Shown here piece after piece: positions 1 to 8,360 of a stretch of 49,346 bases of DNA. Under the pieces are notes generated by a model, which did not search any database, was not told the origin of the DNA, and was given only the letters and a program-made list of their open reading frames with translations. Numbering within the stretch: position 1 is the first letter of the stretch; each line of letters begins with the position of its first letter. The translations under genes and the position numbers were made by a program. The stretch is from Ruminococcaceae bacterium UBA5904 (lineage in GTDB: Bacteria; Bacillota; Clostridia; Oscillospirales; Acutalibacteraceae): positions 5,285 through 54,630 of the forward strand of contig DJEG01000086.1 of NCBI GenBank assembly GCA_002431305.1, written 5' to 3'.

Positions 1-1713
1 GTTCCAAGACATACTACCGGAAGAATCAATAATAAATGAAATTAAAAGATCTTTGAACCCCGTTCCATCATCAGTAGGTTTTTTTATATCTTTATCCCAT
101 ATTTTATCATATTCTGTTTTGTTGAGTAAAATGTATGTGGAAAAATGCTTTACTGTTGCGGTTACTGTTCCATTTTCAATTTTTTGTTCTTCCAGTTCCT
201 CGAATTCTCCTGTTTCTTCGTTCACATAATAAATCCTAGGTTGAAAATCATCACCAACGGTTCCTATAGATTCATCATATTTAAATGAAATTTTTGCAGA
301 AATAAATTTGCCTTCTGTCGAGAAATCATAAGCAGAACCAATACTACCGGGAATTTGATTTGACAAAAGACCATTTTCAGCCTGAGTTGCCTCTCTTATT
401 TCAAGACTTCCAGCACCGGAACTATCCGTAACAACGGTTGCAGATACAGCAACAGGATTATTTTCATTAATTTCACCTATACTGACTGTTGTATTAAAAA
501 CATTTTCTTTCTCAAGCGGGTTTGAATTGTTTTGAACCTCAACTCCATCAATGACTCCATCACCGTCTGAATCGGCATTTAATGGATCTGTATGATATAT
601 ATTTATTTCTTCATAGTCTGAGAGATAATCATAATCTGAATCATAATATGCCGGATTCGTTCCTAATTCGGTTTCTTCAGCATTTGTAAGTCCATCACCA
701 TCAGCATCGTCATTACCATCCAATATTCCATCATTATTTGAATCAACCGAAGAAGGATCGGTATTTAACCAATTTAATTCATTATAATCGCTTACTCCGT
801 CATCATCTGTATCAACTCGTGTAGGATCAGAGCCAAATTGAATTTCAATTGAATCAATAATACCGTCATTATCTGTATCTGTAGTATCATTTTCATTATA
901 CCACCGTGCATATAATACCATATCATTCTTTATCGGCTCTTCAAAATCAAAAATATCAATTGAACCTACTTTTGTTTTATACCATCCTATTATCTGATAC
1001 CCTTCACGCGCAATGTCCGGATAATTAGCACACTGTCCCGATTTAACAAATTGTGTTTCAGGATTTTTAACTGAGCTATCATTGCAATTTGCATCAAATG
1101 ATACAGTGTATTCGTCATCAGAGGCTTCTTCATCACTAACAAAAGCAAAAACATAAGTATGCATATATGTAGGAATTCCGCCGTATGTAAAATAAACTAA
1201 ATCACTTGCACAAACAACAGGAGAACCGGGTATCATAGATAAAACCTTATAAACAACAGTAAGAAGTTCTTCCACGATATTTCCGACCTGATATATTACA
1301 CTTGACGCAATACCGGTGGGAACTCTATATGTTGACATAGATTCAGAAAAAGATTCGCCGGAATTCAAAACCGTTTGTCTCAAATCTGTTCTGTTTTTTA
1401 TAGTGAAAGACTTATGCGACAGTTTATTTCTCACCATAAAAGTGTCAAGTTTTCTGTTACCTTCATTTGTAACAGTAAGATTTATTTTTATCTCGTCTCC
1501 ATAATAATAATCATCTTTATCGAGCGTTACATCCGCTTTTAGTTTCGTAGGAATCACAAGCGATGAAACAGTATCTCGATAACCCGAATCTATTTTGTCT
1601 ACGGTTTGTTTAACATCGTCCATTGAAATTTTTACAGCATTAGCTATAAGACCGAATGAAGACGCAGACAAAAGCATAATAACACTTAAAAAAATTGAAA
1701 TAATTTTCTTCAT
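1..1713 (-). CDS. Secreted multi-domain protein (InlB-type repeat, TSP3 calcium repeats, VWA start), 3' end outside window
   Basis: The frame is open for 571 codons from ATG at 1713 to the window edge, so the C-terminus is missing. Seen: a signal peptide (MKKIISIFLSVIMLL..., cleavage near ANA, about residue 26); a beta-sandwich-like stretch resembling CARDB/DUF11 domains (about 58-130); an InlB B-repeat-like module (YTVSFDANC ... GYQIIGWY ... LYARWY, about 202-272); a run of DxDxDG calcium-binding TSP3-type repeats (about 276-400); and, at the edge, the beginning of a VWA domain with its MIDAS motif DSSGS. The site AAAGGG lies 6 nt before the ATG. Such proteins are usually exported adhesins or surface/matrix proteins. 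That role is inferred here. Codon use is AT-rich (GAT, AAT, ATA) compared with the genes downstream, which may mean recent acquisition. Confidence 0.85.
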   Translation of the reverse strand, partial: MKKIISIFLSVIMLLSASSFGLIANAVKISMDDVKQTVDKIDSGYRDTVSSLVIPTKLKADVTLDKDDYYYGDEIKINLTVTNEGNRKLDTFMVRNKLSHKSFTIKNRTDLRQTVLNSGESFSESMSTYRVPTGIASSVIYQVGNIVEELLTVVYKVLSMIPGSPVVCASDLVYFTYGGIPTYMHTYVFAFVSDEEASDDEYTVSFDANCNDSSVKNPETQFVKSGQCANYPDIAREGYQIIGWYKTKVGSIDIFDFEEPIKNDMVLYARWYNENDTTDTDNDGIIDSIEIQFGSDPTRVDTDDDGVSDYNELNWLNTDPSSVDSNNDGILDGNDDADGDGLTNAEETELGTNPAYYDSDYDYLSDYEEINIYHTDPLNADSDGDGVIDGVEVQNNSNPLEKENVFNTTVSIGEINENNPVAVSATVVTDSSGAGSLEIREATQAENGLLSNQIPGSIGSAYDFSTEGKFISAKISFKYDESIGTVGDDFQPRIYYVNEETGEFEELEEQKIENGTVTATVKHFSTYILLNKTEYDKIWDKDIKKPTDDGTGFKDLLISFIIDSSGSMSWN

Positions 1714-1765
1714 TAAATACCCTTTCCTTTCATACTTTCAATCAGAAATTTTAAGATAATAATTT

Positions 1766-1804
1766 TTAAGACGAATCCAACAAACAAATAAAAAACATTT
1801 GCAT
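1766..1804 (-). CDS. Possible 12-codon upstream ORF in the leader of the VWA-protein gene
   Basis: Within the roughly 150-nt leader of the 1713 gene there is an ATG at 1804 preceded by an A-rich run and six Gs (AAAAGGGGGG, 6 nt spacer). It is a very strong ribosome site for a reading frame of only 12 residues (MQMFFICLLDSS) ending in TAA. It could be a leader peptide that couples or limits translation of the main gene, or a chance frame. No similarity is recognised. Confidence 0.25.
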   Translation of the reverse strand: MQMFFICLLDSS

Positions 1805-1867
1805 ACAATACCCCCCTTTTTTTGACATTAATATTTGTTCTTAGATAAAAACCGCTTTTATATTGCA

Positions 1868-1896
1868 AGTATACTACACAAAATTTCCTTTTTCAA
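1868..1896 (-). promoter_or_regulatory. Promoter of the VWA-protein gene
   Basis: TTGAAA (1891-1896), 17 nt, TATACT (1868-1873) on the minus strand is a near-consensus sigma-A promoter. It predicts a start near 1861 and a leader of about 150 nt that holds the short upstream frame. Confidence 0.6.
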
Positions 1897-1924
1897 GCAA
1901 TTTTCCAAATTCGGTATGAAATAC

Positions 1925-1956
1925 AAAAAATCGGCTTGAAATACATTTTCCAAGCC
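1925..1956 (-). terminator. Second, weaker terminator hairpin after alr
   Basis: GGCTTG and CAAGCC arms (1951-1956 and 1933-1938) with a 12-nt loop are followed on the minus strand by GATTTTTTG. It lies about 20 nt beyond the first alr terminator, so the pair would act in tandem. Confidence 0.45.
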
Positions 1957-1966
1957 TTTTTATTGC

Positions 1967-2008
1967 AAAAAAAACCTCTCGCTGACTTCATTTTCAGTCT
2001 GCGAGAGG
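1967..2008 (-). terminator. Rho-independent terminator of the D-amino acid/5-oxoproline operon
   Basis: A stem CCTCTCGC-x-GAC with its exact complement (1975-1986 and 1997-2008, one T:T mismatch on the plus strand) is followed on the minus strand by eight Ts (1967-1974). It sits 45 nt after the alr stop and closes the seven-gene operon. Confidence 0.85.
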
Positions 2009-2052
2009 CGAATTTCTATTATATTATTCTATTTGTAAATTATTTTCATCTG

Positions 2053-3204
2053 TTAATACAAATAATTAACCGTCTTTAAGACCTTGCCGTCCTTTACATA
2101 CACTCTCGGTACGCGTCGTGCAACTCGGCACGGGAGTTCGTAATTAAACGAATGCGCGCTTTCGCTGACTTCTTCCATAGACAGCTCATTATCGCCCTGT
2201 TTTCCGACAAGTACGACTTCGTCACCGATTTCACAGTCTATATCGGTTACGTTAACCATAAACTGGTCCATGCAAACTCTGCCGACTATATCGGCAAATT
2301 TACCGTTAATCAGCACTCTGCCGAGATTTGAAAGACAGCGGGGGTAACCGTCGGCATATCCCACCGGAACGGTAGCGACGCGCGTAGGCTTAGTCGTCTT
2401 AAACGTCCCGCCGTATGAAATTTCCCTGCCGGCTTCGAGCGTTTTTATGTGCGAAATTCTCGCCTTCCAGCTCATGACGGGTTTAATATCGAGCTTTGCG
2501 GGATCAACCTCGTTCGACGGGTAAAGACCGTAGAGAATAATGCCCATTCTGCACATGTCGAAAAATTCGGTAAAATTCATTATTCCCGCACTGTTATTAA
2601 GATGCTTAACGGGAATATCAATTCCTCTTTTTTCGAGCATTGAAACGAACTTCTTATATCTGTTTCTCTGCGCTTCGGCTTTTGATAAATCAGTTTCGTC
2701 CGCGGTCGCAAAGTGTGAGAACAATCCCTCCGCCTTAATATTCGGAAGTTTAACAATTTCGGCGCAGATATCAGCGCTTTCCTCGGTTATCTGAAAACCT
2801 ATACGGCTCATGCCCGTATCTATTGCAAAATGAAAATCCACGGTTTTTCCCTGTTTTACGGCTTCGTCGGATAATGATTTTGCGTCGTCAAACGAAAAAA
2901 CAGGAATCCTTACATCATATTTTACAACGGTTTCATAATCCCACGGGAAAACTCTGCCCAACACAAGAACAGGCGTTTTGATTCCCGCTTTTTTAAGCTC
3001 AACGGCTTCCTCAATGCATGCGACTCCGAAAAAATCACACTTATCATCAAGAAATCTGCCTATATCGACCGCGCCGTGACCGTACGCGTCGGCTTTTATA
3101 ACGCCTAAAAGTTTTACGCCCACGGGGAGCTTCGCCCTGGTATTTTTATAATTATATTCAACAGCGTCGAGGTCAATCTCTGCATATGTTCTTAGATTCA
3201 TCAT
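2053..3204 (-). CDS. alr: Alanine racemase
   Basis: PLP-dependent cytoplasmic enzyme that interconverts L- and D-alanine. At 383 residues it has the usual family length. Seen: the PLP-lysine motif VIKADAYGHG (Lys about 37), the region around the second catalytic base (EISYGGTF, Tyr about 268), and the MDQFMVNV motif. Its ATG overlaps the pxpA stop (ATGA), with GAGG 7 nt upstream, so it is translationally coupled as the last gene of the operon. Alr normally supplies D-Ala for peptidoglycan. Here its neighbours (a D-amino-acid aminotransferase and D-glutamate cyclase-like proteins) suggest that it feeds or drains a D-glutamate/5-oxoproline route. Whether it is the cell's only racemase cannot be told from this window. 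Confidence 0.95.
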   Translation of the reverse strand: MMNLRTYAEIDLDAVEYNYKNTRAKLPVGVKLLGVIKADAYGHGAVDIGRFLDDKCDFFGVACIEEAVELKKAGIKTPVLVLGRVFPWDYETVVKYDVRIPVFSFDDAKSLSDEAVKQGKTVDFHFAIDTGMSRIGFQITEESADICAEIVKLPNIKAEGLFSHFATADETDLSKAEAQRNRYKKFVSMLEKRGIDIPVKHLNNSAGIMNFTEFFDMCRMGIILYGLYPSNEVDPAKLDIKPVMSWKARISHIKTLEAGREISYGGTFKTTKPTRVATVPVGYADGYPRCLSNLGRVLINGKFADIVGRVCMDQFMVNVTDIDCEIGDEVVLVGKQGDNELSMEEVSESAHSFNYELPCRVARRVPRVYVKDGKVLKTVNYLY

Positions 3205-3956
3205 CCTACAACCTCGGAAAGAGGTGCCGTCTTTATACCGTTTTCTTCGAATGCTTTATTGAGTGCGCGGACAAAGTCGAGAGCTTTTTCTCCGTCGCCG
3301 TGAACGCATACAGAATGAGCTTCAATATCGATATCCTCGCCGGTATACGACGTAACTTTACCCTCTTTTATCATCCTGATAACACGGCTGATTGCTTCGT
3401 TTTCGTCGGTTATCATGGAGCCCTCGAGTTTTCTAGCCCTCAGAGTTCCGTCGGATTCGTACGTTCTGTCGGCAAATACTTCGCTTGCGTATTTTATCCC
3501 CTTAACCTTTGCCGACTTAATCATTTCGGAACCCGAAAGAGCAAGCAGAATCAGCGAATCGTCATAATCTTTAACCGCGTCAACTATTGCGTTTGAAAGT
3601 TCAGCGTTTTTTGCCGCCATATTATACATAGCACCGTGGGGCTTTACATGACTCATTTTAACTCCGTTCGCTTTTGCAAACGCGCCGAGCGCACCAAGCT
3701 GATACAGCGTGTATTCGTAAACCTGTTCGGGCGTTACGTCCATATTGGTTCTGCCGAAATTCTCTCTGTCGGGATATCCCGGGTGCGCACCGAAAGAAAC
3801 CGAATTCTCTTTGCAAAGTTCAACGGTCTTTTTCATAAGAGCGCAATCCCCCGCATGAAATCCGCACGCAACATTCGCACTTGTGATAAGAGGAATTATA
3901 TCCGCGTCAAACAACGCGCCCTCTCCTAAATCGGAGTTTAAATCAATCTTATACAT
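3201..3956 (-). CDS. pxpA: 5-oxoprolinase subunit PxpA (LamB/YcsF family)
   Basis: Subunit of the prokaryotic ATP-dependent 5-oxoprolinase PxpABC, which hydrolyses 5-oxoproline (pyroglutamate) to glutamate. The N-terminus KIDLNSDLGEG, the ACGFHAGD and GAHPGYPDRENFGR motifs, and VKPHGAMYN are hallmarks of the LamB/YcsF family, and about 251 residues is the usual length. The ATG at 3956 is chosen over the in-frame GTG at 3965 because AAGGTGA lies at proper spacing before the ATG and overlaps the GTG. It is separated from pxpBC by the DUF1445 gene and overlaps alr by 4 nt. No dedicated transporter gene accompanies the set. Confidence 0.93.
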   Translation of the reverse strand: MYKIDLNSDLGEGALFDADIIPLITSANVACGFHAGDCALMKKTVELCKENSVSFGAHPGYPDRENFGRTNMDVTPEQVYEYTLYQLGALGAFAKANGVKMSHVKPHGAMYNMAAKNAELSNAIVDAVKDYDDSLILLALSGSEMIKSAKVKGIKYASEVFADRTYESDGTLRARKLEGSMITDENEAISRVIRMIKEGKVTSYTGEDIDIEAHSVCVHGDGEKALDFVRALNKAFEENGIKTAPLSEVVG

Positions 3957-3976
3957 AAAAATCACCTTGTTATATA

Positions 3977-4762
3977 TCAGTATTTAAGACTCGAATTCTT
4001 AACGTCTGTAATAAACATGTGTCCCGGCGCGTGAGTTATCGCAATCGGGGGCTTTGTCTGCATTATAACATTCTGCGGAGTAACTCCGCACGCCCAAAAT
4101 ACAGGCGTTTCACCTTCATTTATAGTTACAGAATCGCCGTAGTCCGGTTTTGTAACGTCCTTGATTCCGATTGATTCGGGATTGCCTATCTGAACGGGTG
4201 CGCCGTGAACTCTCGGCATTGCCGCGGTAACGTTAACACTCTTTACAACAAGCTTGTCGGGAATCGGACGCATGGAAACGACCATATTTCCGTGGAATTT
4301 ACCCGCGGACTGCAATTTGATATTCGTATTGAACATCGGGACGTTTCTGCCCTCTTGAATATGTCTTACGGGAATATCGGCTTCCAAAAGTTCGCTTTCG
4401 AAACTGAAAGAACATCCGATAAGAAAATAGACATAATCGTCCTGCCAGTATTCGGATATGTCGGTAACTTCCTTTTCGAGAACGCCGTTTCTCCAAATTC
4501 TGTATTTCGGAAAATCCTTGCATATATCTCCGCCGTCAGCCATCGTTTTTATCTCTCTGCTTCCGACGTCGCCGACCTCTAAAACCGGGCACGGCTTAGG
4601 ATTTCTCATACAGAACAGAAGAAAATCAAAAGCGTATTCCTTCGGCAGTATGCAGAGATTTGCCTGCGCATAGCCGTTACACATTCCCGAGGTCTGAAAA
4701 TCTATTTTACCCTCGCGGATAAGTTTTTTTACATCCTGAGGGTGCATTGACGAATAATCCAT
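3977..4762 (-). CDS. DUF1445 family protein, D-glutamate cyclase-like (putative hydro-lyase)
   Basis: The N-terminal family signature is clear (TSGMCNGYAQANL, then FLLFCMRNPKPCP), and HGNMVVSMRPI and ITHAPGHMFITD follow. At 261 residues it is the standard size. Bacterial members are annotated as putative hydro-lyases. The same domain makes up one half of animal D-glutamate cyclase (DGLUCY), which converts D-glutamate to 5-oxo-D-proline and water. The other half, DUF4392, is encoded three genes upstream in this operon (6408-7469). It starts 3 nt after the pxpC stop with GGGGAG as ribosome site. The family call is firm. The cyclase role here is inferred from context. Confidence 0.85.
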   Translation of the reverse strand: MDYSSMHPQDVKKLIREGKIDFQTSGMCNGYAQANLCILPKEYAFDFLLFCMRNPKPCPVLEVGDVGSREIKTMADGGDICKDFPKYRIWRNGVLEKEVTDISEYWQDDYVYFLIGCSFSFESELLEADIPVRHIQEGRNVPMFNTNIKLQSAGKFHGNMVVSMRPIPDKLVVKSVNVTAAMPRVHGAPVQIGNPESIGIKDVTKPDYGDSVTINEGETPVFWACGVTPQNVIMQTKPPIAITHAPGHMFITDVKNSSLKY

Positions 4763-4765
4763 AAT

Positions 4766-5689
4766 TTATCTCCCCGCAAGTTTTCTGAAATATTTCTTTT
4801 CTTTTTTTGCGGCTCTTTCAGCCTGTTTAATACTTACAATATCGAACATAACTTTATCGTAAGGTCTTGCCTGCGCGAGCTTCGGCAGATCAACGCTTAT
4901 AACCGTCGCAATTTTCGCATATCCGCCCGTGGTCTGATGGTCTGCCATTAAAATTATAGGCATACCGCTTCTGGCTATCTGAATCGAGCCGAATGTAATA
5001 CCGTCGGATGTAATATCCATTCCGTTTTTACCTCTAAGCGCAATACCGCTGAGGCGTATACCCATTCTGTCAAGGTCGGGCGTTACGGTGTAAATCTGCT
5101 TTGAAAAGAATTTCAAATCGGTATCTGTAAACATATCGTCCTGCGGACCCAAAACAACCCTGACCTTTATATGGTCGGGATAATCGCATTTTTCCGCGGT
5201 CTTCGTCATGTCAGGTTCGAAAGAACATTTGCCGATTTTGATTTTATCGCCGGTTTTGAGTTTTCTGCCCTCATAACCGCCTGTTTTTATTTTTAAATTT
5301 GTAGACGCGCTGCCCATGACAAGCGGAACGTCGATGCCGCCGGAAACGCCTAAATAACATCTCATACCCGATTTAGCCGCGCCCAATTGAAGAACAGAGC
5401 CGGCGTTCGCCCTATACGGTCTGTTATTTTCAATAGGGCTTCCGTCAAGCTTCGGCGAAAAATCACCGCCGGAGAGACAGAACACATGAGAATCGGTAAA
5501 CTTAGCCGTAATACCAAACATGGTCATTTCAATAACGGGAGCGGACAAATCGTTTCCGCACAGCGCGTTTATCGTCTTCATAGAATGAGAATCCATCGCG
5601 CCCGACTGCGTAAATCCGTTTTTCATAACACCGTAACGTCCTGCGTCCTGTACGGTTGAAAGCATACCGCCGTTTATAATTTCAATCAT
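4766..5689 (-). CDS. pxpC: 5-oxoprolinase subunit PxpC (biotin-dependent carboxyltransferase-like)
   Basis: Seen: LSTVQDAGRYG near the N-terminus, SGAMDSHSM, GVSGGIDVPLVMGS, and ADHQTTGGYAKIATV, all typical of the KipA/PxpC family. Its length is 307 residues. It works with PxpB and PxpA in ATP-dependent 5-oxoproline hydrolysis. The start ATG overlaps the pxpB stop as ATGA, so expression is coupled. The family is related to allophanate hydrolase domains and to the B. subtilis KipA antikinase partner. PxpA in the same operon favours the oxoprolinase role. Confidence 0.93.
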   Translation of the reverse strand: MIEIINGGMLSTVQDAGRYGVMKNGFTQSGAMDSHSMKTINALCGNDLSAPVIEMTMFGITAKFTDSHVFCLSGGDFSPKLDGSPIENNRPYRANAGSVLQLGAAKSGMRCYLGVSGGIDVPLVMGSASTNLKIKTGGYEGRKLKTGDKIKIGKCSFEPDMTKTAEKCDYPDHIKVRVVLGPQDDMFTDTDLKFFSKQIYTVTPDLDRMGIRLSGIALRGKNGMDITSDGITFGSIQIARSGMPIILMADHQTTGGYAKIATVISVDLPKLAQARPYDKVMFDIVSIKQAERAAKKEKKYFRKLAGR

Positions 5690-6411
5690 AAGCGAGCCTC
5701 CCGGATTTCAGGTTTATACGTTCCGTTAAGAACCTGTTTTTCTATCTCGTCAAATTCATCACGCGTTACAGAATAAAACTTTATATAATCTCCCGCATTG
5801 TAGAGAATGGGATTTTCTTTCGACGAATCATACACAAGCACAGGCGTTTTGCCTATAAGCTGCCAGCCTCCGGGGGATGCGATAGGATAAATACCCGTCT
5901 GCTCTCCGCCGATACCTACAGCGCCTTTGAAAATCTCAAGTCTCGGACTTTTAAGCCTCGGAGTTGCAAGACGTTTATCCATACCGCCGAGATATGCAAA
6001 ACCCGGAAGAAAGCCGAGCATATATATAAGATACGGCTTCGACGTATGAAGAGAAATAACCTCATCCCGAGTAAGCCCCGTATGTGAGCATACATTGTCC
6101 ATATCGGGTGAAAACTCACCGTCATAACAAACGGGAATATCAAAAATTCTTACGAGCGAATTTCCCTTTGCGGAAATATTTTCAATAAGCCCGGAAAGCT
6201 TCTTTTTAAGTTTTTTTGACGAAATGACGGTACAGTCGTACAAAACCGTAAGCGAAGCAAACGTCGGTATTGTTTCAATAACGCCTTCGATATTTGCCTG
6301 TTCGGTAAGTGAAGCCAACGCGGTAACATACCCGTTGATTTCTTTGCTTATTTCCTTTTCAAACTGAACGGTCAGCGCTGAGTCTCCGTTCTGAAGAAAT
6401 AAGTATTTCAT
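5686..6411 (-). CDS. pxpB: 5-oxoprolinase subunit PxpB (KipI family)
   Basis: Contains the PxpB/KipI motifs LGFLPGFAYLGGMD, TPRLKSPR and GIYPIASPGGWQLIG. The start is the ATG at 6411 (MKYLFLQNG), not an upstream codon inside the preceding gene: this ATG overlaps the DUF4392 stop (ATGA) and has AAAGGA 9 nt before it. That gives about 241 residues, the usual length. It overlaps pxpC by 4 nt at the other end. The partner of PxpC in B. subtilis was first known as the KipI kinase inhibitor. The gene set here indicates 5-oxoprolinase. Confidence 0.92.
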   Translation of the reverse strand: MKYLFLQNGDSALTVQFEKEISKEINGYVTALASLTEQANIEGVIETIPTFASLTVLYDCTVISSKKLKKKLSGLIENISAKGNSLVRIFDIPVCYDGEFSPDMDNVCSHTGLTRDEVISLHTSKPYLIYMLGFLPGFAYLGGMDKRLATPRLKSPRLEIFKGAVGIGGEQTGIYPIASPGGWQLIGKTPVLVYDSSKENPILYNAGDYIKFYSVTRDEFDEIEKQVLNGTYKPEIREARL

Positions 6412-7469
6412 TTTGAAAAGAATCCTTTCTTTATCGTGTTGGTAAACCAAGCCTCGGTTTTATCCTCAACAGTGGGCGGATATTCGATAAGAGCCTTCAT
6501 CATTGAGACAAGGGGAAGGTTTATATTCTTTCCGAATCCGTCTATAAACGGTCTCGGCTCGCCGTACATATCGAGCATACCTGCGCCCGCCGCAGCATCC
6601 ATGGCCGCAGCCTGGTCGTCAGTCGAATGGAAGAGCTCAGGTTTGCCGAGCATGAAAGCCGTCGCAGCCATCATAGCGTCGCATCCCCAGTCGGAGCATG
6701 TAGCAGTAATGATGTTATCCGCCGCGGTATCGGTAAGAATTCCGCAGCCGGTACCCGCTTTGCATCCGCCCATCTCTGCATAGGGAATATACTTTCTTAT
6801 ATGATCGCCTATCGCGTTCATTCCGATCTCATTGCCGAGGTCGCCTATTGATATATTAAATATACCCGCGTCCTGACACTTTTTAAACAGTGCGTCATAC
6901 TTCGGCTCAACCCCCGTCGTATTAACACCCACCGCGTTATGAAAAAATCCGTTTTTGTTTCTGCCGGGAGCCTCGTTCGAAATAATCGCACAAGGTTTGC
7001 CGTGCGAAAGTATTTCGTCAGCCTGCTTCTCGGCTTCGTCAAAATCCTTTGTAAATTCAACTACGCAAACAGTGTTGTCGGGAATATTGTCAATATCGTC
7101 CGTCGTCTTGAACGAAAGAACATTGCTCATAGCCTTAATCCCCTTTTTGCACTGCGAGGGAACAATCATAACGGGCTTTGCGCCGAAAGCCCTCATAAGA
7201 AAACGAGCAAAAATCGTAGACGAAACAATACCGTCCGTCTCCGCCTCATTCCAGGGAAGAAGAACGAAGCCCGTTAAAATAAACACCCTTTCACCTTTTT
7301 TTACATTCTTAATAAGTCCTCTGGCTGCGTTAACGCTCAGCGGTTCACCGACCTTTGCCCTTGACCCCTCATAAAGTATACGGCAAACACCGTAGCCTCT
7401 CGGGTCAAGATTCATAAGCGTGTCAAGGTCGTCGCCTATATTTAAAAGAGTCAGTTCGTCTCTGTTCAT
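6408..7469 (-). CDS. DUF4392 family protein, D-glutamate cyclase-like C-terminal half
   Basis: The 353-residue protein carries motifs I recognise from the C-terminal half of animal D-glutamate cyclase: ISNEAPGRNKNG, ISIGDLGNEIGM and CSDWGCDAMMAATAFML. In animals this domain is fused to DUF1445 and the enzyme makes 5-oxo-D-proline from D-glutamate. Here the two halves are separate genes flanking pxpBC. It starts with ATG at 7469 behind AGGGGGAA, 27 nt after the aminotransferase stop. Whether the DUF4392 and DUF1445 proteins form one enzyme, or act at two steps, is not shown by sequence. It could act on a related D-amino acid. Confidence 0.82.
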   Translation of the reverse strand: MNRDELTLLNIGDDLDTLMNLDPRGYGVCRILYEGSRAKVGEPLSVNAARGLIKNVKKGERVFILTGFVLLPWNEAETDGIVSSTIFARFLMRAFGAKPVMIVPSQCKKGIKAMSNVLSFKTTDDIDNIPDNTVCVVEFTKDFDEAEKQADEILSHGKPCAIISNEAPGRNKNGFFHNAVGVNTTGVEPKYDALFKKCQDAGIFNISIGDLGNEIGMNAIGDHIRKYIPYAEMGGCKAGTGCGILTDTAADNIITATCSDWGCDAMMAATAFMLGKPELFHSTDDQAAAMDAAAGAGMLDMYGEPRPFIDGFGKNINLPLVSMMKALIEYPPTVEDKTEAWFTNTIKKGFFSK

Positions 7470-7496
7470 TTTAAATTCCCCCTGTAAATATATTAA

Positions 7497-8342
7497 TTAC
7501 TCTGCGGCACACTGAGCCTCAAAATCGGCAACAAGAGCATCCTGGATGGTTTTAAGCATTTCGGGAGCTTTACCGCCTACGCTCTTGCCGTCAACAGTCT
7601 TAACGGGGATGCAGAATGAACCCGTCGAATGGACGATAACTTCATCAGCATTCATAAGTTCGTCAAGAGTGTAATCTCTCTCCTCTACGCCGTAACCGAG
7701 TTTTTCGGCGAACGCGAGAAGTCTGATACGCGCGGTACCGGGGAGAACCTTATCATCAAGCGGATGGGAAATAACCTTGCCGTCCTTAAATATCGAGCAG
7801 TTCGAGTGAGCGCACTCTGTTACGATATCGCCTCTGTGAAAAATAGCTTCCTTACATCCGGCTCTGTCAGCTGCAGTAGCGGCAAGACATGAGGGAATAA
7901 GGTTAAGAGTTTTGCAGTTGCAATAGAAAAATCTCTTATCTTCATATGTAATAACGTCGACAGGCTCATAAGTATTTGCAACATGGCTGGGCGTGAGAGT
8001 AACCCAGAGATTGCCGACCATATCCTTATCATATATATGCCCTCTTAATCCGCTTCCTCTGGTAACCTGCATATAAACAAACTGATCGCCGTCGTCAACC
8101 TTCTTTACAAGGTCTCTCAAAAGTTTATCGAGTTCATCTCTCTCAATAGGCATATTTATATCAAGAAGTTTTGCGCTGTTATAGAATCTGTTAAGATGTG
8201 CGTCCATGTCGAATACCACGTGATTATGTGCATAAGTTGCGTCGTAAATTCCGTCGCCGAACCAGCATACTCTGTCGAGCATGGGAATAGACATTTTTTC
8301 GATTTCATCATATTTACCGTTGTAATAGCCTAAGTTCTTCAT
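7497..8342 (-). CDS. dat: Class IV aminotransferase, probable D-amino acid aminotransferase
   Basis: PLP-fold IV enzyme of 281 residues. Seen: YMQVTRGSG (typical of D-amino-acid aminotransferase rather than branched-chain aminotransferase), the PLP lysine in CNCKTLNLIPS (about 145), and the ribityl-glutamate region IVTECAHSNCSIF. D-amino acid aminotransferase swaps the amino group between D-alanine and 2-oxoglutarate, giving D-glutamate and pyruvate. It is the first gene of the operon that ends in alanine racemase, so substrate and product enzymes are encoded together. The TGAGG site is 10 nt before the ATG. An aminodeoxychorismate lyase function is less likely from motifs and neighbours. Confidence 0.88.
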   Translation of the reverse strand: MKNLGYYNGKYDEIEKMSIPMLDRVCWFGDGIYDATYAHNHVVFDMDAHLNRFYNSAKLLDINMPIERDELDKLLRDLVKKVDDGDQFVYMQVTRGSGLRGHIYDKDMVGNLWVTLTPSHVANTYEPVDVITYEDKRFFYCNCKTLNLIPSCLAATAADRAGCKEAIFHRGDIVTECAHSNCSIFKDGKVISHPLDDKVLPGTARIRLLAFAEKLGYGVEERDYTLDELMNADEVIVHSTGSFCIPVKTVDGKSVGGKAPEMLKTIQDALVADFEAQCAAE

Positions 8343-8360
8343 TACAAAATAACCTCACAT

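Noticed and set aside
4766..6411. pxpBC as urea carboxylase/allophanate hydrolase parts or as the KipIA sporulation kinase inhibitor
   Set aside because: The presence of PxpA and the D-glutamate cyclase-like genes in the same operon fits 5-oxoprolinase better; no biotin carboxylase gene is adjacent.
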